36,828 nt of DNA from Azolla pinnata (GCA_037176905.1 JBBBWG010032075.1:1-36828); one strand, 5' to 3'; shown: positions 12,452-24,382, counted from the first letter of the stretch. The notes: a model not told the origin generated them from the letters alone. A program made the numbers and translations.

Positions 12452-13200
12452 TGTTGAAGTCTGCTTCGAGAACTATGCTGCAAGAAAAAATCAGAGCGCC
12501 AGTTTAATAATGAACGAAACAACAAACACAGATTAATGCAGCATTCACAAATCTACGTTGGACAAATGTTGCAAGAAGATTGTTCTCCAATATTTAGACT
12601 CTGAGATTAAAAATATGGCAGATTACACCAATACATAGTTCAGTGCTTGTAAGAATCTATGTTGCTGGAAATAAGGCAGAAATGAGCCTATTTCTTGAAC
12701 TTGAATCATCCCATGTTAGACTTAACTGATCAATATCTAAACCCAGGCCCATTCATGTTAATCTTAACCAATCAATGTTAAACTAAACCCAACAAGCTAT
12801 ACTGAGCCCAAAACTAGATCGATCCACACCGAACTACAGCAATCCACATCAAAATTAACTCGGACCCACATTCTACTAACGCAATTCCCACCAAAACGAA
12901 GAGACATTCATGTTAAAAACAAGCAATCCACATTCCAGCACGGAAGTGTATTGGCTGTTGATTGGTTAGTGGACGTCAACACGGAGATTTCGAGAACAAA
13001 TCTTATGCGCTTGACCACGAAAGACGGACGACATAAGAGAGGACCACAAAAGACGGTGAGAAGCCTACCTTTGGAAAGAGGGCAGCGGATCTGCCCGTGC
13101 TCGGGATCCTGAGAAGCGAAGCACGATCGAAGGCGAGGAGGAGATCAATCAGGGTCTCGTCGTTTTCGCTTCTCTGCGAACGACAGTCGTCGAGCTTTGC
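12452..13200 (-). other. VPS18 5' leader with one intron
   Basis: Upstream of the VPS18 ATG the sequence read on the minus strand has a good acceptor at 12478 (CTTGCAG) and a good donor at 13068 (CCAAAG|GTAGGC). This implies a non-coding leader exon starting at 13069 and continuing upstream, plus a short 5'-UTR piece at 12452-12477. The intron would be about 591 bp. This is inferred from splice-like sequence only; the transcription start probably lies near 13150-13250. Confidence 0.55.
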
Positions 13201-13234
13201 TTTCCTTCTGCGTTTCTCTGCTTTCCATTTTCTT

Positions 13235-13815
13235 CTGTTATCATACGTTTTATTTATTTATGTATTTATTTACTTAACATTCATTTATTTTTATTTGTTT
13301 GTTTATTTTATAGATTTATTTATTTATTTATTTATTTATTTATATAGATTGATTGATTTATTAGTTTTTAATTTTATTTTTATGATTGATTGATTTATTT
13401 TATATATATATCTCTAGTATTTATTTATTTTATTTTATTTTTATAGATTATTTATTTATTTTTATGGATTTATTTATTTATTTATATTTCAATATATTTA
13501 CGTATGTATCCATTTATTTTTTATAGATTTATTTATTTATTTATTTACTTACTTATTTTCATTTTTATTTATTTATTATTTATTCGTTTATTTTTATAGA
13601 TTTATTTATTTACTTATTTATTTTCATTTTTATTTATTCGTTTATTTATTCGTTTATTTTTATAGATTTATTTATTTATTTATTAACTTATTTATTTTCA
13701 TTTTCATTTATTTATTATTTATTTGTTTATTTTTATAGATTTATTTATTTATTCGTTCATATTTGTTTGTTTGTTTATTCCTATTTATATGTTTGTTTTT
13801 TGTTTGTTCATGTGT
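13235..13815. repeat. TTTA/ATTT tetranucleotide-rich tract
   Basis: About 580 bp dominated by ATTT/TTTA repeats, interrupted by TATAGATT, GATTGATTGATT and TCGTTTA variants. A segment near 13560-13740 (ATAGATTTATTTATTTA...TTATTTTCATTTTTATT) recurs at about 60-90 bp, indicating a second level of duplication. It lies just upstream of the inferred VPS18 leader. Strand-slippage expansion is the likely origin. Confidence 0.9.
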
Positions 13816-13944
13816 ATAAATAATACGCATCACATACTGCGTTTTTTTTAATTTACTCTTTAATTTTATCGATTAAATGGAATACACTTCACATCTCCTG
13901 TAAAAACCGATTGTCACTTCAATCAATCTGATTTGTAATAGAAT

Positions 13945-14520
13945 TTTGATCGATCTTTACTGTGATGGGCGATGATCACAGACAGAGCTTCGATCAATCT
14001 CTACCGTAATGTGCGATGACCTCTGACTGTAATCTGAGATGACTAGGGGGGCAGAACTTCGATCGATTTGACTGTAATGGTGCAATGACCATGGACAGAA
14101 CTCCTATCGATTTGTCTGTAATTTGCAATGACCACGGGCAGAGTTGACTGTAGTGGGCGATGACCATGGACAAAACTTCAATCGATCCGACTGTAATCTG
14201 CAATGAACACGGCCAGAACTAACCGTAATGGGCGATGATTGTGGACAAGACTTCAATCTATCTAACTGTAATTTGCAATGAGCACGCTCAAAACTGACTG
14301 TAATGGGCAATGACCATGGACAGAACTTCAATCGATCTGATTGTAATCTGCAATGACCACGGGCAAAACTGACTGTAATGGGTGATCAGAACTTCAATCA
14401 ATCTGATTGTAAACTGCAATGAACACGGGCATAACTAACTGTAATGGGTGATTTCCAAGGGCAAAACTTCAATCGATCCGACTGTAATCTGCAATGACCA
14501 CCGGCAGAATTGATTGTGAT
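13945..14520. repeat. 75-bp minisatellite with two related half-units
   Basis: ACTTCAATCGATC-type words start at 14175, 14250, 14325, 14391 and 14466; the spacing is 75 bp except one of 66 caused by a 9-bp deletion. Each unit holds two similar halves: GACTGTAATCTGCAATGACC with ACGGGCA, and GACTGTAATGGGCGATGACC with ATGGACA. The array therefore seems to have grown from a roughly 37-bp ancestor that diverged and was then amplified as a dimer. Copies before 14175 are more degenerate and irregularly spaced. Confidence 0.85.
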
Positions 14521-15500
14521 GGGCAATGAACATGGTTCGAACCCCGCTATTTGCCTGTTTGATGAAAAACGCACTTCGTTTGTGTCGTGGAAGAAAGGCC
14601 GGCAACAGTAGCCTCCTACAAAAATAACTTTGATCTTATTGCAAACCGCTTTACCCTGCGATAATACCCATGGTTTATCCTCGAGGGTTGAACTCGAAAC
14701 TTTCCCTGGTCTCTATGATTCAGAGTGTTCTGACTAATCTCAAATCCAAAGATTCATCATTGCTCATTCTCCTAATGACTAGCAATAATTCTAGAATTGA
14801 CGATACTCCCTGCTCAATTATCAAATAGCTGACGATGGGTACAAAATGTCAGCAACAAGTTGACATGCCAACTTCCAATATCAACCATCGCGGAGAGTAA
14901 AACGGATGATGTCTCAAGAGGAGTCATTCCCATACGATCACGAGAAGGGCTTCAACCGTATTATCGGCACTTGCATGCATACTGAATCTTCGATCTGCAA
15001 AGTCTAACTTGTACATGCACTGCCCAGTGCAAGAAAAACTCCACAACTCGATACACCACAGGAGTCCTTTCGCATGGTCGTCTGCAAGCTTGATGCTCTA
15101 AATTGCCTTCAAAGAACATGTCGAGTCTTAAAACGAAGCGTATCGATATGAATTAATAATTATCAAAAGGAGAATCGTGGGCGAGGTTGCTAAGCCACTT
15201 ACATGTGGAAGCGAAAAAAAAAGTCAGGTAATAGTTCTACCGTAACAAACTATTTATCAGAACGAGAATCGTCACGAATTTCCCACGACTAGACTCTTCC
15301 CAGTCAATAAGCCGGGGATAGATTCCTCCAGTGATCGAAACGAGAGCGGAGTACTGCAATCGATGTCGATCGCCGATTTACAACAAGATCCCGCATCCGA
15401 GACCGATTTGGCTCGACGACATGCGACGAATGTTGACTTCTAAAAATTCCAGCTCAGTTCGGAGTGCTTGAAAGCATGTCAAGAAAGCCATGTCAGAACC
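14521..15500. other. Unrecognised intergenic DNA
   Basis: Roughly 980 bp between two minisatellites in the head-to-head region of VPS18 and the BSD gene. I found no reading frame with family features, no RNA gene and no clear repeat. A perfect 10-bp palindrome GGTTCGAACC sits at 14534-14543. Confidence 0.5.
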
Positions 15501-15509
15501 GAATCCGTA

Positions 15510-15790
15510 TGTACGTACTATACCATCCCTTCCTTGTACAAGCAGCACTAGCCGTATATACGTCCAACGTATGCATACGATCGACATGCCAAATATTTGG
15601 CCTGTTCCACAATACCTTGTATACGGGCATCTGCCAAAGGCCTCTTCGTAACATACGATCAGCTCGAGCTATACGAGCGCGTATAACAGCCTCTCCCTCC
15701 CCCTCCTGAAACAGATGAAGCCTCAAGGGTTGTTTTTTGTACTCGGCAAGGCTCATATTATACGATAGACGTACATACATATGCCATTCA
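15510..15790. repeat. TATACG/GTATAC-rich region leading into the 30-bp array
   Basis: The words TATACG, CGTATA, TACGTA and ATACGAT occur many times without a fixed period, giving a strongly self-complementary stretch rich in short palindromes. The same words make up the neighbouring 30-bp array and the palindromes before the BSD gene, so the three elements probably share an origin. Confidence 0.5.
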
Positions 15791-15870
15791 TTCATCGCAT
15801 GTACGATACAGTCAGATCAAATCGATGGGCGAGCATGGGGCCTATGCCGATTGCAGATACAGTCATGTCT

Positions 15871-16345
15871 GCACGAGCCATACGGTCATGTACACGGTCC
15901 AGAAAAGCCATACGGCCATGTATACGGTCCAAGAAATCCGTACGGTCATGTATACGTTCTAGGAAAGCCATACGGTCATGTATACGGTCTAGGAAAGCCA
16001 TACGGTCATGTATACTGTCTAGGAAGGCAAGAGGTAGTGTATACGGTCCAGGAAAGCATACGGTCATGTATACGGTGCAGGAAAGCCACACGGTCATGTA
16101 TACGGTCATGACCACGAAAGCCATACGGTCATGACCAAGAAAGCCATACGGTCATGACCAGGAAAGCCATACGGTCATGTATACGGTGCAGGAAAGCCAC
16201 ACGGTCATGTATACGGTCATGACCAGGAAAGCGATACGGTCATGTATACGGTGCAGGAAAGCCACACGGTCATGTATACGGTCATGACCAGGAAAGCCAT
16301 ACGGTCATGACCAGGAAAGCCATACGGTCATGTATACGGTCCAGG
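15871..16345 (+). repeat. 30-bp TATACGG minisatellite
   Basis: Units recur at 15881, 15911, 15941, 15971 and 16001 with an exact 30-bp period; the core is CCATACGGTCATGTATACGG followed by TCCAGGAAAG. From about 16080 a shorter variant (CATACGGTCATGACCAGGAAA, minus its last base in some copies) alternates with the 30-mer, giving mixed 21-, 30- and 51-bp steps. At least 14 copies are present. Because 30 and 21 are multiples of three, long open frames appear on both strands; these are artefacts. The array ends about 140 bp before the BSD start codon. Confidence 0.9.
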
Positions 16346-16374
16346 GAAGCCAAATATATACGGCCCACACCGTC

Positions 16375-16404
16375 TATACGGCCGTATATACGATCGTATA
16401 TACG
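16375..16404. promoter_or_regulatory. Two overlapping perfect palindromes upstream of the BSD gene
   Basis: TATACGGCCGTATA at 16375-16388 is a perfect 14-bp palindrome. It overlaps a perfect 22-bp palindrome at 16383-16404 centred on CGATCG (arms CGTATATACGA). They lie about 80-105 bp upstream of the BSD-protein ATG, where a core promoter or leader would be expected. They could bind a dimeric factor, form a cruciform, or simply be the degenerate edge of the adjacent TATACGG array. Confidence 0.5.
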
Positions 16405-16481
16405 TACTCCAGAAGAAGTCTGCTTCTGTTCTCTGTGTGCGTGTTTTCTCTCTCTGTCTCTGTGTTTTCTCGGAGCTCGCC

Positions 16482-18940
16482 ATGGAAGCTCTGCTGCAGC
16501 GCGCCAAGAGCTTCGCCAGCGACGCCGCCAAGCGATCCCAGGACCTCGCTAAAGAGGCCGCCAAGATCTCCCAAGACATCGCTCTCGAGACCGCCAAGCG
16601 ATCCAAAGAGATCGCTTCCGAGGCGTCGAAGAAAGCGGAGCAGCTGAAAACACTCGCCGGCGAGATCATCCCTTCCGGGAGCTTGGCTTCTTCCATTGCG
16701 GTTCCTCCCTTCCCGTCCTCTTCTTCTTCCTCTTCTTCTTCTTCTTCGTCGTCGTCATCGTCATCGTTACCTTCTGAGAAAGAGCTTCTGAAGTATGGAA
16801 TCACTACAGAGCTTCGAGAATTCGTTCGGGGTCTGACGATCAGTACATTCCAAGACTTCCCTTCCAATGGATTCGAGGGTATGTGTCCGATGGTAGACCA
16901 CGATCTCCTTCTCTTTCTCTCTCTCTCTCTCTCTTGTATTTTGTTATTGGTGATGCGTTACCTTCTCTCTTTTGCATTTTTGTTGGTGATGATCTGTACC
17001 TGTCTTACTGCCAATACGATCCCTTTCAGATTTGTAAGAATTTGAAGAAATAAACGTGTTTTTATGCACAAGGAATCGGGACACTCCTCAACACAGAAGC
17101 TCTGTTGGCTTCAATACGAATTTCAATGCAGTAGCCCAAAAATCGTGTTTTACTCTTGCAGTATTGAAGGAATTAACATAAATGGTACATTTTAACGAAA
17201 ATACTAGTTCTCTTTGACTTTTAGGATTAGGTTGATTCTTGTAACCCAATGCGTCCTCTTTTTTTTCCTTAGTTCTGGAACGCCCATCAATTAACAATAA
17301 GCATTGAAGAATTTTACTTGGGATATGTGTATGATGGTAAGCCTAGAAGTGAATGATAGTTTAATGGAGAATTCCATTTCCATTCTTTTCCGGCTTACTG
17401 ATCAATTTTTGTGTTTTAGTTTAGAAACTTGTGACTGATAATTCGAGTATATTTGAGTAAGAAGCAATTGACAAATAACTGGAAACTATGTTTATTTTTC
17501 CCTCAGTTTTCTACTTATATTTTGATCTAAAAGCTCAAGTGACTGGTAAACCAACTATACATATATCTATTTATCAGCCGTTAGTAATATAATTCCTTCA
17601 ACTAATGAGCGAATGTATAACTTTAGTTTTCAACTTTAAGGACTGTAAGCGCACAACTCTTTCCTGATGGAAACAGGTGATCAGAAGGATGAAGTTTCAG
17701 CCTCCAATGTCCGGAAAGATTTAACCGAGTGGCAAGAGAAGCATGCTTTGCTCGTACTCAAGTCTGTTCCAGTAAGGCATGCATTTTCATTGCTATTTGA
17801 ATAAGAGGAAACAAATTATATGACAGATTTTTTTAACCAACCCCCAAATAAAGGGCCCCAACTGATCTGCTAAAGGAAAAAAGTAAATAAAAAATTCCTA
17901 GCATACATAGCATGGAATGTCAAATTCGTATTAAGTTCCACTCACCTTGAGTAGTTATTTCTTTGAACTGCATCTTACTATCTCATGGAGAGCATTGGGC
18001 CCTCTTAGATGTCTATTTGTTAGAAATCATATTTGATCATCTTTGTTTACCGGCATGAGAGTCATTGTTATGTTACTATAAGACACGTTCATTTGTTCTT
18101 CTTAATCATTTGATTGGCTTGCTTTTTATGGCAGGAAATCTCTAAATTTCGTTATGAGTTATGCCCAAAGTTAATGAAGGAGAAAAGGTTTTGGAAAATT
18201 TATTTCACTTTAGTGAGGAGCCATACAGTGCTGTAAGTACATCATCTTATGTAACTGGGCTCATTGGACACATCGTATCTTTTTGTAGTTCATGAAACTT
18301 GAACTAAACCTTTTGTTTCCTGTTAGCTATGAAGCTCCCACTATTATACCCGATGACATTATTGGAATCCAGCTATCAGAAACGGCTGTGTTTCATGAAG
18401 TGAACGCAAAGCCGGATGGATTTTCTGAGGTATCAGAGGCAGTGAAAAAGAAGCGTGCTATCGATGACAAAGATTTAGATGCATATTTGTTGGGGGATGC
18501 TGACAGTGGTAAGTATTTCATACCCTATTTATAAGACATTCAAGTCCTTGAACTGAAGCCGAAATAATAGTGGATATTTTTGGTATCTCTATAAAACCAA
18601 GAAAAGTTCTGGTGGTTGTAAAAGCAAAGAATTTGCTTAAAGTTAGGGGTATATTGGTGTAATCTCCCTTCAAAAAAATAGCGTTCTGATGTCTGGGATT
18701 ATGGCACTAGATGGTGGTGATGGTGTTGAGGATGCTGGGTTTGATGCAGAATTGGATCAACTCATAAACAGCTCGGTATATAACGTTTTTTAAACTGAAG
18801 TGTTATTCTTTTGCAAGTTTGAAATGTCCTCTAAACACTTGGTTGATGGCTCTGTTTATATCCATCAGGCTCTGGACAGTGATGCTGAAGCTGAAGAGGA
18901 AACACTCCAGTCGAAGAAAACAGATTCTTCGTCTATATAA
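16482..18940 (+). CDS. BSD domain-containing protein, 6 exons
   Basis: Exons 16482-16878, 17677-17771, 18135-18232, 18327-18508, 18711-18775 and 18869-18940 join in phase to 909 nt, 302 aa. The ATG has a strong GCCATGG context. Residues about 15-52 form an amphipathic Ala/Lys/Ser-rich helix with repeated SQDLAKEAAKISQDI-like 11-mers, similar in style to LEA or synapse-associated proteins. About 29 serines follow (about 76-104), encoded by a TCT/TCG tract. The BSD domain spans about 140-195: LTEWQEKHALLVL, ISKFRYELCPKLM and the invariant Phe-Trp pair F183-W184 in RFWKIYFTLV. The C-terminal tail is acidic and ends SKKTDSSSI. BSD domains occur in the TFIIH p62 subunit, synapse-associated and DOS2-like proteins. 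The role of plant members of this architecture is not established; adaptor or membrane-linked functions have been suggested for related proteins. Serine-tract length may vary between alleles. Confidence 0.9.
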
Positions 18941-20844
18941 CCGACTCGGGGTGGTTCTGATTGAGATCTTAGCTGTAGCATTAAAAACGTGAATTTTGCA
19001 AAAAATTCCAGGAGTGGCTGTTTGGGGGGAGAAGGGACTATTGATCAATTGAAGCTTGTCTTTATCTTTATTAGATGCTTTGACAAGTTGTATAGTGCAG
19101 TACAATGCTAGCTCACTTCCATTTGTTTTGGTGAGTGCTCAGCAATCTATTCGCATTCGTTCAAACCATTCTTCGATTTTGCAGTGTTTTATTCTTTTGA
19201 GATTTGCCCTCTTGAATGTAGATCTAGAAGACGGAAGAGCCTGAGTGTCAGAGTTATTGCGAAAAATTTGTGGATCTAATTACTTGATGTGTGTAGATTG
19301 TATGTACAACACTGTTGTCTACATGTTATTGGCCTTCACGCAATTGTATGATTCAACACGTTTCCTTGTTTATGTTTAGACAATTGTGGTTGATCAAGAG
19401 GATCCACTGCCAACACCACATCAACTTAAGGTACTGTCGTTGGCAATGCAAAACATCCATTGTGATACTTAAAGCAAACATCTGTGTCAATAGCATTTTC
19501 GTGGAAACATTTGAAGACAGACCAATGGATAGGAAGTATTTCTTGCAGAATGTAAGGTTCTTGAATCTTTTACAGCAAGTATTCAGATCCATGGTAGCAA
19601 TTTCATGTTCTCTCTTTGCAGAATGTAAGGTTCTTGAATCTTTTACAGCAAGTATTCAGATCCATGATAGCAATTTCATGTTCTCTCTTTGCAGAATGCT
19701 GGGAACAGAGCATCAGTATGAGGATTTTGTTGGTCAAGGCACCGAGGCCTATGCGGATTGTGGTGAAGTGACAGGTTATTACCAAACATGCAATTGATAT
19801 CTTGTTGAGCTTGACCTTCTTCTAGGCACCCAATTACTCATATCGGAAGAGCCATATACAACAATGATGAATTGAAAGCCAACAGTGCTGTAGGATGTAC
19901 AAGCCCAATTGGCTGATCTTATCATGCTCGATAAGAGAACATTTGATGGTTGAAGAACAGACCCAACATGCTTGTCTCAAGTAGCATTTGGGTAATAAGT
20001 TCATGCCTCTTCTCAGGCCCATTGCTCTTTGCTCCTGCACATCCTGCACATCCTTTTCGCCATCCCAATTCCTTTAGTTATGAATTCCACCAGGGCTACA
20101 GCTTATGCTCAAAGGATACAACTTGTGAATCATCATCACCACATAACAGACTAACTGAAAATCGAAATCACATTATTGAGCTATTAAGCCGGGGACTAGC
20201 TTAGCAATCTTTCGGCTGAAAATCCTTCATATCCCAATGGTGTACATGACTGAGGTTAGATACATCTGGCCATCATTCCAACTCATGCGGGATCCTCCTA
20301 GATCAACATCATCCCCCCATCTGCTTTTCGACACTGTTTTTTACTCATTCACATATCTTCTTTGGCCCCACACATGCAAATCTGTGACAACGCCTCTTTG
20401 ATGCCTTCAAAGTTTTACATTAGGCGCTCCACAAATCTCTAAAATTCTTTGATTTCATTACCAATCCCCAAATGGATCAGGGTTATCTCACATCTGATCA
20501 ATGGTTCTGTCTCCCAAACACTCACCCCTCAATTTAGCATAAACAAGTTTTCAGGCAAAGATATCCGCTACAAATCTTCTAGACCGAGGGCCCCAAGTCC
20601 ACTTGACAACACATAATGACAGGAATTTTGGGCATTCAAATCTGATGGCATTAGAACCTTCAACATTCTGAGACCAAAGTTTCTTTGTATGTACACAATT
20701 TCCCCCATGAATAGAGCTACCCCAATTAACTAGTTGACCATCCTTGAGATTGTAACTGCAAATGACTTGTCAAAGGCTTCCATTTGAAGCTTGACAAATA
20801 CGATGATGCAGAAGTATAGAGAGCTACACAAAACGTCTTCCATT
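18941..20844. other. Convergent intergenic region, no gene recognised
   Basis: It holds the 3' end of the BSD gene and that of the unknown minus-strand gene. A 160-codon frame at 19315-19797 spans a tandem duplication but has no recognisable domain. The part from about 19990 to 20700 has the feel of decayed mobile-element DNA, but I could not identify terminal repeats, a primer-binding site or protein motifs, so I leave it unclassified. Confidence 0.4.
19545..19698 (+). repeat. 73-bp tandem duplication carrying splice-acceptor-like ends
   Basis: Two copies, 19545-19617 and 19618-19690, followed by the first bases of a third (GCAGAATG at 19691). They differ at one or two positions, for example CCATGGTAG versus CCATGATAG. 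Each copy ends in TTCTCTCTTTGCAG, which looks like a good 3' splice site. It lies 0.6 kb beyond the BSD stop codon. Confidence 0.9.
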
Positions 20845-23800
20845 TTACTGATCTTTGGCAGGAGAACGATGGCCTCTATAGAAGTAGTTGCATAGGAGTC
20901 CCCTTCTGATGGTACAATCAAGCACATCCCAATTAAACCAAAGCAATTGATGCGATAACAGGATTGGAAAGTTAAAACAATACTCCAACTTACCTTCGAG
21001 TAGTAGTAGCCCATTTCCCTTGCTTAGAATTTTCTACATTATCGGTACTATCTGAGACTTCCTCAGTGTATACATTTGGGAGGTTAGAGCCATCATCAAA
21101 GTTCACATCCTCGTTGTTGATAGTTGAAGTTAGTGGCTCATCTATACTTGACAAATTCACATCAATGGCAGAAGATGTGGCATCTGTAAGAGAATTGGCT
21201 GAGATTGGTGGTGCCACGCTTACGCATTCATCCAAGAGAAGGCTTCTTGCACGGCTTGACCCTCTTCCCACTTGGCTGCAAAATGTGCCATGGACAGGGG
21301 ACCCAAGAATGTCATGGTTACTCGCAATCTCTTCTGTGGGCGGGTCATCGAAGTTAGGAGAGCTCGGAGAGAATTGATCCTCAGCTTCGGTAGATATCTG
21401 CCCACAAACATCTATACATTCATTGATGGGTGGGACCAAGTCTGAAGCTGCCACTGGAGACTGGGCCCTCATTTGTAAAGAACGTAGAAGAGCCGCACGC
21501 CGTAGATCTGCACCGTGACAAGGATCACTTGGTGATGGAGGAAACCTGCTCTCCGCATCAGGCACCCTTTGCCTTGTCTGCCAAATAAAAATGTAGGAAA
21601 ATAGAATCAACAAAGATTATCCACACAATCAGATCAGGACATTATGCAGCTTGTCGCATGAATGATTACTTGAACAATAATAAAGAGAGATGATTTGCAC
21701 AATCAAATGGCGCTTTTTTGCAGCTTGCCTACATGAATGATTAAATAAACTAATACCCCTGAGAGAAAAAGAAAGCACAATGAGGTGGGATCGATCAGAG
21801 GTAATTTGCACAATCAAATGGCATTTATTTTGCAGCCTATCCACATGAATTAGTAAATGAGACTACAACCTTGAGAGAAAGAAATCATAAGGGAATAGAA
21901 CCCACAGTTGATAAACAAATGGACTTATTACTTTATCGCTTGTCTCCATCACTGAGTAAATGAATTGACACCCAAAACATTAGGAGATAGCATCAACAGT
22001 AGTGATCTACACAATCAAATCACACTTATTTTTGCAGCGTACTTTAATCACAGTGGTCACACTTATTTTTGCAGCGTACTTTAATCACAGTGGTCACACT
22101 TAATTTTGTGGCTTATTTTAATCAATAACAGTCATTAAAAAGCATAAGGAGATGATCGCACTTATTTTTGCAGCTTAGTTAAATCAACAGTGGTGACTAA
22201 AAAAGCACAAGGAAATGGGAGCAACAGATATTATTTGCAAAATCAAAAGAAACTTATTTCTGCAGCTTATCTACAAGATTTATTAAATGAAACAATACCC
22301 CAAGAGAAAGAGAGAACGCTGCATTACCTATTATTACAGGCCCAAATTTGGCCTCAGGGCCTGTAATCAGGCCGAAAGGCCAAGTCTCTGAGACAAATCA
22401 TGGATACTAAAGTACAGGACGTCAACGGTTCCTAAACATCTATGATAATGATCTTCATGCATGTGATAAAATAAATTTGGAGACAGAGAGAGAGAGAGAG
22501 AAAAGTAAAAGAGAAGAACCCACCCTTGCAGATGGTTCATATAGGTAGCTTAGAGTGCGTTGTTGTGGATTTTCATGATATCGCCCATTTCTATAATAAA
22601 TGCTGTCATCACTGTCATCAGACATGTATGAATCGAGAGTTGATAGATCGTCCCTGTGTACACATCAAATCTTCATGAGAAATGGAAGTAAATTCTTTTT
22701 TACACTCTTAACACAGCAATGTTTCCTCTAAAGGTGTATTACCCATTGCTTGGATATGATGACAAAGACTTTGAAAAGCATGCAGTGTCTGTCAGCACTG
22801 AAGAATCTATAAGATCGGAACTTTGAGGTACAACCTTCACACCACCGGAAGAGGAGGCATCCCCAACTTTCAAACAGTTCAAACTTGAGGCCATGACCTG
22901 CAAAGATTTTATCTTAGTGAGGCATAGCAAATAAATTACTACAGAGTTCATAAGTATTTTAGTGATCAAGCCTTTGAGGTTATTCTCTCATCTCAACATG
23001 TTTTAACCACGATCTATAATTTATCTATTGTTAATGACAATCTATATTGATAAATAAACTAAACACACAAGTTATTCTTGTCGAATAGTTCTTACCAGCT
23101 AAGAGCTCACCATTGCTACACTTTTTTCAGCAACAAAAAAAGACATCTCGACTTTCTTTGTTATTTCTCTCTAAATTTGCCTTGGTTAAAATCTATTAAC
23201 AAAACGTCTATAAATTTAACATTGGTGTAAACTTTGGGCTCGAAACAACACCTCTGTAGTCACCTCTTCGGTATAATTTGATCACTATGTATGTCTTAAA
23301 ATATTTTCACAATGTTTCCATCCGACAGAATGCATTAGGATTAATAGATTTTACACATTGACGTGTGCACTTTCTGGTAAAATGCCATCTTCATAATAAG
23401 TCTTCGATATTATTGGCATATTTTCTGTATCATGTTTCCAAACCACAATCAAACCAGAATAGAATAAAGGATACGTGATTCGACCTTTCCAGGTAATCAC
23501 CTCTTCAGTAATACAAGCATTCTCTTATTGATATTCAAGCCATATTCTTTTCTATCTTGTTTACAATTGTGATCTATTCGATGAACAAATTAATATACTT
23601 TAAAGCTCTCAAATTTCGACAAATGAAATCATTTTCTACATAAAATAAGCCATAGATGTGTGTTGGAGTTTCTTTCATGTCTTCTATTTGCATGATTTAT
23701 CAGAAATAGACTCGAGCTCTGATTTCACCAAGACACTATATACTAACAAATTAATGTAGATGTGTTGAGAATACCATTCTGAAAACGCTTTTCTCCATAC

Positions 23801-24351
23801 TAATATATCTATTCTAGGACCTCCTCAAGTGACCACTATGGGATAGATCATAGAGCTTCCTTGGCAATATACCAGTATTTTCTTCCCTTCCAATTCTATC
23901 TAGATGCCCTATACCCGTTAGAATGGCATCCGCCAAACCTGTGTCTTCTGGAGAATCAATGATCCGATTATGGTAAAAATCCTCATCAGAGAAACCTGCC
24001 TAAGAAAAACTTAACTTTGCTTTATCTTTGAAGTAAAAATCTAATGAAAACCTAATCTCTATGATTTCTGTTGGTCCCTAGAAATCAAGAACTTGCCGCA
24101 TATTCTCAAATACAAAGATGGAAATGCCCAAATAAAAGGCGAGAACAAGCAATTCATGCTCTTAGCATGTTTAAGCGATGAACATTCAGAACAGATTAAT
24201 GTTTCTCATCCAAGAACAATGGAGATTTTTTTTTACTCAGGGTTGCTTTCTTGGAGCAATTTGACCTCACAGAAGTTAGGTAAAGATCAAAAAAAAAAAA
24301 GATTTCTCGTATTTTGAAGAGATAACTGATGATTCCCCAACGAGAGCCACC

Positions 24352-24382
<31 letters not shown>

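Noticed and set aside
14480..14560. tRNA-like B-box GGTTCGAACC at 14534-14543
   Set aside because: The word is simply a perfect palindrome at the edge of a minisatellite. No A-box, no matching acceptor stem and no anticodon arm could be found on either strand.
15737..16134. Overlapping 110-124-aa repetitive frames on both strands
   Set aside because: They are translations of a 30-bp minisatellite in several frames, with no promoter, splice or protein-family support.
15870..16350. CRISPR-like direct repeats
   Set aside because: The units are contiguous, without unique spacers, and the sequence is a plant nuclear genome.
16328..16867. 179-aa minus-strand frame opposite BSD exon 1
   Set aside because: It is the antisense of the BSD coding exon and its serine tract (poly-Glu/Asp in reverse). 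The plus strand has conserved BSD coding and splice phases.
19990..20730. Decayed LTR retrotransposon
   Set aside because: Some phrases look element-like, but no terminal repeats, primer-binding site, integrase or reverse-transcriptase motif was found, so the claim cannot be supported.
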